A DNA stretch of 64,000 bases from Tranquillimonas rosea (GTDB lineage: Bacteria; Pseudomonadota; Alphaproteobacteria; Rhodobacterales; Rhodobacteraceae), in assembly GCF_900111315.1 (NCBI RefSeq), contig NZ_FOGU01000002.1, positions 186,001 through 250,000 of the forward strand. Reading direction: 5' to 3'. Below, in pieces: positions 18,096-26,795 of this stretch (the stretch's first letter is position 1; each line of letters starts with the position of its first letter). The notes under the pieces were generated by a model. The model did not search any database. It saw only the letters and a program-made list of their open reading frames with translations, and was not told where the DNA came from. The position numbers and the translations under genes are program-made.

Positions 18096-18275
18096 ATGGG
18101 CGGATTTCAGGTCTGGCTGAGTGCCGTGGCCGCGACCATCCTGGCCGGCATCGTCGTGCCTTACGGCCTGTTGGGCGGCGGGCAGCCGGCGACCGACATC
18201 TTCGTGTTCTGGTGTGTCTTCGGCCTGGGCGTGATCGTCCTGATCGGGGTCGGGCTGTCGGGCTGGAGGCGCTGA
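18096..18275 (+). CDS. Small two-helix membrane protein, partner of the symporter
   Basis: This 59-residue protein is predicted to span the membrane twice (VWLSAVAATILAGIVVPYGLL and FVFWCVFGLGVIVLIGVGL). It ends one base before the symporter gene, so the two are almost certainly co-translated. Small partners of this kind precede several transporters of the SSS class, but I do not recognise a named family. The ATG at 18096 follows a GGGGG tract; a GTG at 18066 is an alternative. Confidence 0.7.
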   Translation: MGGFQVWLSAVAATILAGIVVPYGLLGGGQPATDIFVFWCVFGLGVIVLIGVGLSGWRR

Positions 18276-18276
18276 G

Positions 18277-19749
18277 ATGATCTCGCCTGTCCTCGTCTGG
18301 GGCGCCGTGGGCGTCTTTGCCCTGGTCGGCTTCGTGGTGGCCTTCGCGGCGGCGCGGGGCAATACCGGCAGCGCGGTCGACTACTATCTCGGCGGGCGGC
18401 GCATCGGCGGCATGGTCTCGGGCCTGTCCTACGCGGCGACGACCTATTCGGCCTTCATGCTGGTGGTGCTGACCGGTCTGACCTATCGCGGCGGCGTGGG
18501 CGCTCTGGGCTTCGAGCTGATCTATTTCTCGGGCCTCACGCTGGTGATCGTGTTCGGCCCGCGGTTCTGGCTGGCGGCGCAGAAATGGGGCTTCGTCACC
18601 CCCGCCGAGATGCTGGGCGCCCGCTACGGCAGCCGCAACGTGGCGCGGGCGACCGCGCTTCTGGGGCTGATCTTCCTGATGCCCTATTGCACGACGCAGA
18701 TGGCCGGTATCGGGCTGTTGCTCTCCGAGGTCACCGGCGGCGCCATCGGGCTGGAGGCGGCGATCGTCACCGGCGCGGTCCTGGCGATCTTCTGGACCCT
18801 CGTGGCGGGGCTGCGGTCGGTCGCCTGGACCGACGCGGGGCAGGCGGCGGTGATGCTCGTCTCGGCGCTGCTGGCGATCGGCTTCGTCGTCTCTGCCATC
18901 GGCGGGCCGGACGCCTTTGTCGGCACGCTCGTCGAAGAGCGGGGGCAATGGCTGGACGTGCCGGGGCCGGGGTTGTGGAGCCTGCCGACCTTCCTTGCGC
19001 TGTCGGTGCCGTGGTTCTTCTTTCCGCTGTCGAACCCGCAGGTCAGCCAGCGGCTGTTCGTCGTGCGCGACATGGCGGCGATGCGGGGGATGATCCTGTG
19101 GGTGCTGGGCTTTGGCCTGGTCTTTACCCTGGTCGCGGTGATCTGGGGCTATGCCGCTCTGATCCTCGCCCCCGATCTCGAGAACCCCGCGACGGCGACG
19201 CCGGCGCTGCTGGCCTCGGGCGCCGTGCCGGTGCCGGTGGCGCTGTTGCTGATCATCGGCATCCTTTCGGCCGCGGTCTCGACGCTGGACTCGATCGCGC
19301 TAACGCTGGGGTCGATGGTGGCGCGTGACCTGGTGGGCCGGGCCAAGGGCCACGACGCCGCGCAGGTGTTCATCGGGCGGGTGGTCGTCGTGCTGGTGAT
19401 CGTGTTCGCCGCGATCTTCGCGGTGCGGCAGGCGTCGATCGTGGATCAGCTCGCCGCGCTGTCTGCCGCCGGGCTGGTCGTGTCGGTCCCCGCGACTGTG
19501 GGGGCGTTCTTCTGGCGCGGCGGTACGGCGGCCGGGGCGCTGACCTCTCTGCTGGGCGGCGCGGCGACGGCAATCGTCCTGTCGATGGGGCTGGGCGTGA
19601 GCGTGTTCGACCCGTGGCTGGCCTTCACCGTCATCGGCGTGAGTGTCGGTCTGTTCGTTGGAATCAGCCTGCTGACGCGGCCGCGCCCCGAGGCACTGGA
19701 TTTCCCCGTGGCCCTGCGCCCCGAGCTTGACGCGATGCGCGTGTGGTAG
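18277..19749 (+). CDS. Sodium:solute symporter family transporter
   Basis: This 490-residue protein has about 13 membrane helices and SSS family motifs: YYLGGRRIGGMVSGLSYAATTYSAFM in helices 1-2 and ISAAVSTLDSIALTLGSMVARD, with the Na+-site Ser/Thr-Asp region. It imports an organic solute with Na+. The substrate cannot be told from sequence; pantothenate, proline and acetate carriers belong here. The tiny preceding gene is its only obvious partner. No terminator is evident in 19750-19833. Confidence 0.88.
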   Translation: MISPVLVWGAVGVFALVGFVVAFAAARGNTGSAVDYYLGGRRIGGMVSGLSYAATTYSAFMLVVLTGLTYRGGVGALGFELIYFSGLTLVIVFGPRFWLAAQKWGFVTPAEMLGARYGSRNVARATALLGLIFLMPYCTTQMAGIGLLLSEVTGGAIGLEAAIVTGAVLAIFWTLVAGLRSVAWTDAGQAAVMLVSALLAIGFVVSAIGGPDAFVGTLVEERGQWLDVPGPGLWSLPTFLALSVPWFFFPLSNPQVSQRLFVVRDMAAMRGMILWVLGFGLVFTLVAVIWGYAALILAPDLENPATATPALLASGAVPVPVALLLIIGILSAAVSTLDSIALTLGSMVARDLVGRAKGHDAAQVFIGRVVVVLVIVFAAIFAVRQASIVDQLAALSAAGLVVSVPATVGAFFWRGGTAAGALTSLLGGAATAIVLSMGLGVSVFDPWLAFTVIGVSVGLFVGISLLTRPRPEALDFPVALRPELDAMRVW

Positions 19750-19833
19750 GCGAGGCCTCTGGTTTTCGCGCGATTCCAACTTAGGTGGGTGCGACAAAGC
19801 CGCTCGTACGGCAAAGTGAACGAAAGGAACGAC

Positions 19834-20400
19834 ATGCCGGAACACGAGGCGGTAGCGGACCGGCTTCCGAAGGTGCTGGAGGACTACTTCGAGTCGTCGA
19901 CCGTGGCCCTGTCGCTTGCGGATGTCTCGCAGGAAGACCTGCCGCTGATCCTCGCGAATTCAAGCTTCTACACGCTCACGGGCTATGGATCGGACGATGT
20001 GATCGGGCAGAACTGCCGTTTTCTGCAGGGGCCCGACACGACCGAGGACTCGCTCCGCGATGTCCGCGATTTCATTGCCGACGACGAGACCGACTCTGGC
20101 CGGTTCCCGATCGTGAACTACCGCAAGGACGGGACGCGGTTTCACAATTTCGTCTTCATGAGCCGTCTGCGGCGCAAAGACGGATCGACCCGCTTCATCC
20201 TAGCCTCGCAGTTCGACATGACCTCCGCGATGGACCGGGTGAAACTGCGCCGTAACGACGAGCAGTTGAGCGAGCATCTGCGCGACATCGACCTTATCGG
20301 GAAGGAATACGGGCTGGCGATGATGGGATCGGCCAGGATCCTCGCCGATTCCGTGGCGATGCTTGCGCGTTTGTCCCTCGACAGTGACGACGCGACGTAA
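19834..20400 (+). CDS. Short LOV blue-light receptor
   Basis: The 188-residue protein consists of one LOV (flavin-binding PAS) domain and a helical C-terminal extension. The photoactive loop GQNCRFLQG is intact, with C61 available for the flavin-cysteine adduct. The N-terminal helix and the tail (DIDLIGKEYGLAMMG) resemble the short LOV protein of Rhodobacter sphaeroides. There is no effector domain, so signalling must be through contact with a partner. AAGGA precedes the ATG at 19834. The next gene is a large kinase, and I infer that the pair work together; an FMN cofactor is expected from the family. Confidence 0.9.
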   Translation: MPEHEAVADRLPKVLEDYFESSTVALSLADVSQEDLPLILANSSFYTLTGYGSDDVIGQNCRFLQGPDTTEDSLRDVRDFIADDETDSGRFPIVNYRKDGTRFHNFVFMSRLRRKDGSTRFILASQFDMTSAMDRVKLRRNDEQLSEHLRDIDLIGKEYGLAMMGSARILADSVAMLARLSLDSDDAT

Positions 20401-20441
20401 CGTCAACCTGTGCCGCTTGCAGATTGCGTGTCGGTTGACGT
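20400..20441 (+). repeat. Inverted repeat between LOV gene and kinase gene
   Basis: ACGTCAACC (20400-20408) is a perfect inverted copy of GGTTGACGT (20433-20441), with 24 bases between. It starts on the last base of the LOV stop codon. It could be a long-loop hairpin or an operator; the right arm contains a TTGAC that could serve as a -35 element for the kinase gene. Confidence 0.45.
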
Positions 20442-20510
20442 AGCCAAGCTCAGATTGGCGACTACCATAGGCGGACGGCGCAGCCCGCCGACTTCTTACG
20501 AGACAGGTTG

Positions 20511-23500
20511 ATGAAAGACACCGACGACTTGGGCCGCGTCTGTATCGTGGGCGTGGGCGCTTCCGCCGGCGGGCTGGAAGCCATCCGTGAAATGCTGACC
20601 ACGGCGCAGCGCGAGTCGCAACTCGCCTATGTCGTGATCCAGCATCTCGACCCCAACCACGAAAGCATGCTGGCCGAACTGCTGGGCCGCCACACCGAAA
20701 TGACCGTCCTGCAGGCGTCGGGTGGCGAGAAGGTCGAGGCGGGGAATGTCTACATCATTCCGCCGGGCCACGGCCTGTCGATCAACGACGGCGTCCTGCA
20801 GCTGACGGATTTCGCCCAGCCACGGGGCCTGCGCCGCCCGATCGACGACTTCTTCGAGAGCCTCGCGAGCGACCAGGGCCGGTTTGCCGCCTGCGTGATC
20901 CTGTCGGGCACCGGGGCCGACGGGTCGACCGGGCTGCGCGCGATCAAGGAAAAGGGCGGCCTGAGCATAGCGCAGGACCCCGAGACCGCGCGCTATGACG
21001 GCATGCCGCTGTCGGCCGAGGGGACGGGGCTCGTCGATTTCATCCGCGCGCCGGTCGAGATCGTCGAATGTATCGAAACGTTCTATGCGCATCGCGCCAT
21101 GGCCGAAAGCGACGACGGGCTGAAGCGCACCGTGGCCGAAAGCATCGATGACATCTCGCAGACGCTGCGCCGGACCATCGGGCACGATTTCTCGGGCTAC
21201 AAGCGGTCGACCCTGGTGCGCCGGATCGAGCGGCGCATCCAGGTGTTGAACCTCGGCAGCGCGTGGGAATACCTGCGCCGGCTGGAAGCCGACCGCGAGG
21301 AATGCGAGACGCTGTTCCGCGAGCTGCTGATCAACGTCACCCGCTTCTTCCGCGACCCCGAGCATTTCGACGAGCTGCGCGATCACGCCGTGACGCCGCT
21401 GGTGCGCGACGCCGCCGGCGACGAGGTGCGCGTGTGGGTTCCCGGCTGTTCCAGCGGCGAAGAGGCCTATTCCCTCGCTATGATGTTCGCCGACGAGGTG
21501 CGGCGGCAGCGCAAGTCGATCAAGATCCAGATCTTCGCCACTGACATCGATGAGCAGATGCTGAAGATCGCGCGCAACGGGGTCTATCCGCTGGCCGCCC
21601 TGCCGGCGATCCCAGAAGACATGAGGGACTCCTACACGATCGGCCGCGAGGGCAGTTTCCAGATCACGGCCCAGATCCGCGACATGGTCCGTTTCTCGTC
21701 CCACAGCGTGATCAAGGACCCGCCGTTCTCGAAGATCGACCTCGTGTCGTGCCGGAACCTGCTGATCTATCTCGGCGAGCGCCTGCAGACCACGGCGCTT
21801 CCGGTGTTCCACTATTCGATCCGTCCGCGCGGCTACCTGTTCCTCGGCCCGTCCGAGAGCATCGGCCGTTTCGAGAACCTGTTCGAGGTGGTCGACCAGC
21901 GCGCGCGCCTGTTTCGCCGCAACAACGCCAAGCCGATCTATCCGTCCGGGCTGCGGCCCGTCTCGTCGACGGAACGTCCGGCGCCGTCGACGTCATCCTC
22001 GCGCGAGGCCGACAATTCCACGCAGGTCGACTGGACGCAGGGCATCGCCTCGGACCGTATCCTGCAGACCCATGCGCCGCCGACCCTGCAAGTGGGACAC
22101 GGGGGAGAGATCCTCGCCTCGTACGGCCGTCTGACGAAGTATCTCTCGCTCGATCCGGTGAACCGCGAGAACGACATCGTGCAGACGCTGGCACGGCCGG
22201 GTCTGCGTGACGCGATCTCGGCGCTGCTGCGCGAGGCGGTGAAGCGGGGCAAGCCGACCGTCGCCCGCGACCTGCGCGCCGGCTCCGAGTTCGGCGAGCA
22301 GGCGCTGGACCTCGTGGCCGACCCGCTGCCGGACGAGAGCATCCTTCTGGTGTTCCGCGACCGCGGGCCGTTCGAGCCGAACGAAAGCGATGTCGTCGAC
22401 ATCGAGGAATCCGACAGCCACGTCCAGCAGCTCGAGGAAGAGCTGCGCGTCACCCGTGGTCGCCTGCGCACCACGGTCGAAGAGCTCGAGACGGCAAACG
22501 AGGAGCTGAAGAGCTCCAACGAAGAAATGATGTCGATGAACGAGGAGCTCCAGTCGACGAACGAGGAGCTTTCGACGGTCAACGACGAGCTGAAGTCAAA
22601 GGTCGATCAGCTGCAGGTGGCGAACGCCGACCTGCAGAACTTCTTCGACAGCACCGCGCTGCCGCTGCTGGTGCTCGACAAGGACCGCACGATCCGCAAC
22701 TTCACCGAGGCCGCCAGCCTGATCTTTCCGCTGCGGCCGGGGGACCGGGGCCGTCCGATCGACGACGTCCAGAGCATCCTCGAGGATCATGGTGCCGTCC
22801 GCCAGGCGGTCGAGCAGGTCATCAGGGACGAAGAGCCGACGCAGATGCGGGTGATGGACCGCGACCGGACCCGCACATGGTCGCTTCTGGTCACCCCGTA
22901 TCGCACCGGCGAAGGAGAGGTCGAGGGCGCCACGCTTGTCTTCACCGACATCACCGACGCGCTGGCGATGGAGCGGGCGCTCGAGGAAGAGAGCGCGCGC
23001 CTGCGTCTCGCCCTGGATGTCGCGCGCCTGGGCGTCTGGGAATACGACGTCAGCAGCGGGCTCGTCGAACTGGACCGGAGCGAGGCCGAGATGTTCGGAC
23101 TGCGCCCGGCGGACAAGCCCGGCGAGGCCGAAAGCGATGAGCACAGCGTCCGCGGCCTGCTGGACATGGTCCATCCCGACGACGCGGACACGGTGAACGA
23201 ATCCCTCCGTCTCGCCATCTCGGGCGAGGCCGATTTCGAGGCGACGTTCCGGGTCGAGACCGCGGGCGGCGAACAGCGCACCCTGCGCGGGCTCGGCCGC
23301 CTGATCGACGGTACCGGGCGCGGCCGGCTTCTGGGCGTGACCTACGACGTGACGATGGAGCGCGAGGCCGCCCGCGTCCGCGAGGTGATGCTGAGCGAGA
23401 TGAACCATCGGGTGAAGAACCTGTTCTCGATCATCACCGGCATGCTGCGGATCGCCGGGCGCACCGCCGAGACCCCGCGCGAGGTCGTCGACAACGTGGA

Positions 23501-23963
23501 ACGCCGTATTTCGGCGCTGGCCCGCTCGCACGACATGACGCAGCGCGGCGTCCGGGGCGAGCCGATCACGTTGAAGAGAGCGCTTCAAGCCGCGCTCGAA
23601 CCCTACGAGGGGACCGCGCCGGTGACGACGGACGGGCCCGACGTGGCGCTGACCCCCAAAGAGACCACGTCGATTGGCCTCTTGCTGCATGAATGGGCGA
23701 CGAACGCCTCGAAATACGGCGTTCTGGGCCCAGTCGAGGGGCGGCTGGACGTGACATGGACGCTCGATGACGACGGGCAGGTCACGCTGCATTGGAACGA
23801 AATCTACGCCACCGAATTTTCGCAAGAGGAAGCAGGTTCAGGGTTCGGGTCGACGCTGGTCGAGGTTTCCGCGACGCAGCTTGGAGGCGAGGTAGAAGTG
23901 GAAAAAGACGGTTCTCAGCGACGGATCACGCTCACGTACACGCCGGACGTGCCCCATGATTGA
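20511..23963 (+). CDS. CheB-CheR-PAS hybrid HWE histidine kinase
   Basis: This 1150-residue protein is a chain of complete modules. A CheB-type methylesterase (about 8-195) has an intact triad S18 (GASAGG), H45 (QHLDP) and D137 (GTGADGST). A CheR-type methyltransferase (about 205-480) has GCSSGEEAYS and CRNLLIYL. A heptad-rich coiled coil (about 635-705, repeating NEEL) and two PAS domains (about 705-830 and 830-955) follow. The C-terminus is an HWE-type kinase with MNHRVKN phospho-His, LHEWATNASKYG and LHWNE. The neighbouring LOV protein and lone receiver are probable input and output. The ATG at 20511 directly follows an in-frame TTG. HWE kinases of alphaproteobacteria often feed stress or light responses. 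Confidence 0.93.
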   Translation: MKDTDDLGRVCIVGVGASAGGLEAIREMLTTAQRESQLAYVVIQHLDPNHESMLAELLGRHTEMTVLQASGGEKVEAGNVYIIPPGHGLSINDGVLQLTDFAQPRGLRRPIDDFFESLASDQGRFAACVILSGTGADGSTGLRAIKEKGGLSIAQDPETARYDGMPLSAEGTGLVDFIRAPVEIVECIETFYAHRAMAESDDGLKRTVAESIDDISQTLRRTIGHDFSGYKRSTLVRRIERRIQVLNLGSAWEYLRRLEADREECETLFRELLINVTRFFRDPEHFDELRDHAVTPLVRDAAGDEVRVWVPGCSSGEEAYSLAMMFADEVRRQRKSIKIQIFATDIDEQMLKIARNGVYPLAALPAIPEDMRDSYTIGREGSFQITAQIRDMVRFSSHSVIKDPPFSKIDLVSCRNLLIYLGERLQTTALPVFHYSIRPRGYLFLGPSESIGRFENLFEVVDQRARLFRRNNAKPIYPSGLRPVSSTERPAPSTSSSREADNSTQVDWTQGIASDRILQTHAPPTLQVGHGGEILASYGRLTKYLSLDPVNRENDIVQTLARPGLRDAISALLREAVKRGKPTVARDLRAGSEFGEQALDLVADPLPDESILLVFRDRGPFEPNESDVVDIEESDSHVQQLEEELRVTRGRLRTTVEELETANEELKSSNEEMMSMNEELQSTNEELSTVNDELKSKVDQLQVANADLQNFFDSTALPLLVLDKDRTIRNFTEAASLIFPLRPGDRGRPIDDVQSILEDHGAVRQAVEQVIRDEEPTQMRVMDRDRTRTWSLLVTPYRTGEGEVEGATLVFTDITDALAMERALEEESARLRLALDVARLGVWEYDVSSGLVELDRSEAEMFGLRPADKPGEAESDEHSVRGLLDMVHPDDADTVNESLRLAISGEADFEATFRVETAGGEQRTLRGLGRLIDGTGRGRLLGVTYDVTMEREAARVREVMLSEMNHRVKNLFSIITGMLRIAGRTAETPREVVDNVERRISALARSHDMTQRGVRGEPITLKRALQAALEPYEGTAPVTTDGPDVALTPKETTSIGLLLHEWATNASKYGVLGPVEGRLDVTWTLDDDGQVTLHWNEIYATEFSQEEAGSGFGSTLVEVSATQLGGEVEVEKDGSQRRITLTYTPDVPHD

Positions 23964-24324
23964 TTCCGGCTGCCTGCGCGTCCTTCTGGCCGAGGACGAG
24001 GCGATCGTCGCCCTCGATCTGCGCTTCATCCTCGAGGACATGGGCCACGAGGTCGTGGCGACCGTCGCCCGCGTGCGCGACGGGCTCGACCGTGGGCTGT
24101 CGTGCAATCCGGACGTCGCCGTTCTCGATGTCCGCCTTCGCGACGGAGAGGTGTTCCGTCTTGCCGACGCCCTGTTGGCGGCCGGCGTCCGGCTGATCTT
24201 CCACTCGGGCCATCTCGACAAGGAACACATCGACGAGCGCTATCCGGGTGCGAAGTTCTGCCCAAAGCCGATGACCGAGGCGCGGCTGCGCGACTGCCTG
24301 CGCGAGGTTCTCGACCCGGCCTGA
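23956..24324 (+). CDS. Single-domain response regulator
   Basis: This 122-residue receiver has acidic residues in LLAEDEAIVALDL, phospho-acceptor Asp in VAVLDVRLRDG, Ser in FHSGH and Lys in FCPKPM. It overlaps the end of the CheBR kinase gene by 8 bases, so it is translated with it and is its likely phosphorylation target. With no output domain it may act as a phosphate sink or through protein contact. This receiver type commonly pairs with HWE kinases. Confidence 0.93.
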   Translation: MIDSGCLRVLLAEDEAIVALDLRFILEDMGHEVVATVARVRDGLDRGLSCNPDVAVLDVRLRDGEVFRLADALLAAGVRLIFHSGHLDKEHIDERYPGAKFCPKPMTEARLRDCLREVLDPA

Positions 24325-24460
24325 CAAAAAAGGACCGGCGTCCGGCGGCGGCGTTTCCACGGCAAACAGGCGTTTTGTCCGACGCACGCGGGCGAGGGCG
24401 GTGTGCCATTTGCGGCCGCCGTGTCGGACGGCCGTTCCGGTGACCGCGGTGCGTGCCGCC

Positions 24461-24489
24461 TTGCATCTTCGGCCCATTGGACGATGTAT
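24461..24489 (+). promoter_or_regulatory. Possible promoter of the rhodanese-YeeE operon
   Basis: TTGCAT (24461-24466) and ATGTAT (24484-24489) are 17 bases apart, with the rhodanese ATG 25 bases further on. The match to consensus is only fair. The rest of 24325-24460 shows no gene or clear terminator. Confidence 0.35.
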
Positions 24490-24513
24490 GTCCCAAGACT
24501 TACGGAGGCAGAT

Positions 24514-25449
24514 ATGAAACAGTCGCTCGCCGCAGCCGCGGTGCTCTCTCTCTCGTTGTCGCCCGCGATCGCGCAGGACAGCCTCTCGCCGCTTCTGACG
24601 CCGGCCGAGCTGACCGAGGTGCAAGGCGAACAGAACCCGCTGATCATCGACATCCGCGCGGCCGAAGAGGGATATGCCGACGGGCATATCGAAGGCGCCG
24701 TCAACGCGCCCTACGGCCTGTTCCGCGGCCCGTCCGACAATCCCGGCCAGGTGCCGAGCGAGGATGAACTGACCGAGGTTCTCAGCGGCATCGGCGTCAC
24801 CGCCGACCGTCCCACCGTGGTGGTCTACCAGGGGGAGGACGTCACCGATTTCGGCGCCGCAGCCCGCGTCTACTGGACGCTCAAGTCGAGTGGGGTCGAG
24901 AACCTGTCGATCCTCAACGGTGGGGTGAACGCCTGGACCGAGGCGGGCAATGATCTGTCCGAGTCCGAGGTCACACCGTCCGAGAGCGATTTCGAGGTCA
25001 GCTTCTCGGACCAGTGGCTCGCCACCGCCGAGGATGTTCGCGCCGTGGTCGACGGCGACGACGAGGCGCTGCTGCTCGATGCGCGGCCCGAAAGCTTCTG
25101 GAACGGCGAGCAGTCGCACCCGGCGGCCGCCAAGCCCGGCACGCTGCCGCAGTCGGAATACTTCGAGCATGCCGGCTGGTTCTCGGGCGGTCCGGCCATC
25201 GTCGATGCCGAGGCGGCCCGCGAGCTGGCGCAGGAGCAGGGCTTCACCGACGCCGATCAACTGATCTCTTTCTGCAACACCGGTCACTGGGCGGCGACCA
25301 ACTGGTTCGCCCTGAGCGAGCTTGCCGGCGTCGAGAACGTCAAGCTCTACCCCGAAAGCATGGTCGGCTGGTCCAACGAGGGCTACCAGATGGCCAACGT
25401 TCCGGGCCCGATCCGGAATCTCTGGAACCAGATCAAGAGCACGTTCTGA
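24514..25449 (+). CDS. Periplasmic two-domain rhodanese (thiosulfate/3-mercaptopyruvate sulfurtransferase family)
   Basis: This 311-residue protein has a signal peptide (MKQSLAAAAVLSLSLSPAIAQ) and two rhodanese domains. The second has an active cysteine, C254, in ISFCNTGHWAATNW; the first (VVVYQGEDVTDFG) has none at the matching position, as is usual for the inactive N-terminal half. It should move sulfane sulfur in the periplasm. GGAG lies 7 bases before the ATG. The following gene encodes a YeeE-type sulfur transporter, so the pair probably handles thiosulfate or persulfide at the membrane. Confidence 0.9.
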   Translation: MKQSLAAAAVLSLSLSPAIAQDSLSPLLTPAELTEVQGEQNPLIIDIRAAEEGYADGHIEGAVNAPYGLFRGPSDNPGQVPSEDELTEVLSGIGVTADRPTVVVYQGEDVTDFGAAARVYWTLKSSGVENLSILNGGVNAWTEAGNDLSESEVTPSESDFEVSFSDQWLATAEDVRAVVDGDDEALLLDARPESFWNGEQSHPAAAKPGTLPQSEYFEHAGWFSGGPAIVDAEAARELAQEQGFTDADQLISFCNTGHWAATNWFALSELAGVENVKLYPESMVGWSNEGYQMANVPGPIRNLWNQIKSTF

Positions 25450-25456
25450 GGCGCCC

Positions 25457-26581
25457 ATGACACAAGCCGTCGACGCGCCCTCCGGCGCGTCCACCACTCT
25501 TCAGCGTGCCGCCCTGGTCGGGGCGGCACTTGTGTTGACGCTGGCCGTCGCCGTCTTCGTGGGCGCGCGCTACGGTCTGCTTCTGGCCATCGGTCTGGGC
25601 TTCGGGCTGGTGCTCGAGGGCTTCCGCTTCGGGTTCGCCGGGCCCTGGCGCGCGATGATCGTGCGGCGCGAGCCGGCCGGCGTGATTGCGCATTTCCTGG
25701 CGATCGCGCTGGTGGCGGTGGTGGCGATTCCGCTTCTTGCGTCGCATCCCGACGAACTGGTCGGCGCCCGCGCGCCGGTCGGCTTCGCGATGATCGGCGG
25801 CGCCTTCGTGTTCGGGGCCTGCATGCAGCTCGTCATGGGCTGCGGCTCGGGCACGCTGGTCAATGTCGGCAGCGGCAACGCCGTCAGCCTGGTGGCGCTG
25901 CCGTTCTTCGCCATCGGCAGCTTCTTCGGCGCCTACGGCCTGATCTGGTGGAGCAATCTCGGCACCCTGCCCGTGATCGCCTTCGAAGGGGCAGGGGGCA
26001 CGGCGATCACGCTGGGCGCCCTGGCCGTGGCGGCGGCGGTGGCGTTCTTCCTTGGCAGACCGGGATACCGGTCCATGCCGCGCCGCTACGTGATCGCCGC
26101 CGTGCTGCTGGCGGTGCTGGCGCTGGCGAACCTCGTCGTCGCAGGGCAGCCCTGGGGCATCGTCTACGGCCTGGGCCTGTGGGGCGCAAAGGGCGCGTCG
26201 GCGCTGGGGGCGGACCTGTCGGGGTCGGCGTTCTGGTCGACGGCAGAGAACGTCGAGCGGGTGCAGCAGACGCTGCTGACCGACGTGACCTCGCTCACCA
26301 ATCTCGGCATCGTGGCGGGGGCGTTCCTGGTCGCGGCCTGGCGCGGCGGGTTCTCGCAGCCGCTGCCGTCGCTTCCGGCGAAGGCGTGGGTGACCACGAT
26401 CGTCGCGGGCTTCCTGCTGGGCTATTCCTCGCGGCTGGCCTTCGGGTGCAACGTCGGCGCGTTTTTCAGCGGCATCTCCACCGGCAGCCTGCATGGCTGG
26501 GTATGGTTCGTCGCCGCCTTCGCCGGCACCTATGTCGGCATCCGCCTGCGCCCCGTCCTTGGGCTGGAGGGCCGGAGATGA
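25457..26581 (+). CDS. YeeE/YedE family sulfur-compound transporter
   Basis: This 374-residue inner-membrane protein is built from two similar halves. Each carries a conserved cysteine motif, MQLVMGCGSGTLVNVGSGN in the first and LAFGCNVGAFFSGIS in the second, as in the thiosulfate transporter TsuA (YeeE). Thiosulfate or a related sulfur species is the expected cargo. It begins 7 bases after the rhodanese gene and overlaps a tiny downstream gene, so all three form one operon. Confidence 0.9.
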   Translation: MTQAVDAPSGASTTLQRAALVGAALVLTLAVAVFVGARYGLLLAIGLGFGLVLEGFRFGFAGPWRAMIVRREPAGVIAHFLAIALVAVVAIPLLASHPDELVGARAPVGFAMIGGAFVFGACMQLVMGCGSGTLVNVGSGNAVSLVALPFFAIGSFFGAYGLIWWSNLGTLPVIAFEGAGGTAITLGALAVAAAVAFFLGRPGYRSMPRRYVIAAVLLAVLALANLVVAGQPWGIVYGLGLWGAKGASALGADLSGSAFWSTAENVERVQQTLLTDVTSLTNLGIVAGAFLVAAWRGGFSQPLPSLPAKAWVTTIVAGFLLGYSSRLAFGCNVGAFFSGISTGSLHGWVWFVAAFAGTYVGIRLRPVLGLEGRR

Positions 26582-26754
26582 CCAGCACCCGCAAGCTCTG
26601 CGCCCTCGCGACCTGCGTGCTGTTCGCGGCCCTGCTGGCCTTCGACCTGTCGGCCTCCGAGCCGCCCAACCCGTACCAGGCGCCGCCGCTGGTCGCGCTG
26701 GGGTCGGGGCAGGCCGCCGGCGGCGCCCACTGTGCCGCGCTGCCCAGCCAGTAG
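26578..26754 (+). CDS. Tiny exported or membrane-anchored protein, unknown function
   Basis: This 58-residue protein overlaps the YeeE gene stop (ATGA). It has one hydrophobic N-terminal stretch (LCALATCVLFAALLAF), a Pro-rich middle (SEPPNPYQAPP) and a single cysteine in AGGAHCAAL near the end. No family is recognised. Its coupling to a sulfur transporter and the lone cysteine suggest a role in sulfur handling, which is inference only. Confidence 0.6.
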   Translation: MTSTRKLCALATCVLFAALLAFDLSASEPPNPYQAPPLVALGSGQAAGGAHCAALPSQ

Positions 26755-26795
26755 ACCACTCCGGCCGCGTCCGCCCCGTGCGGGCGCGGCTCGTC

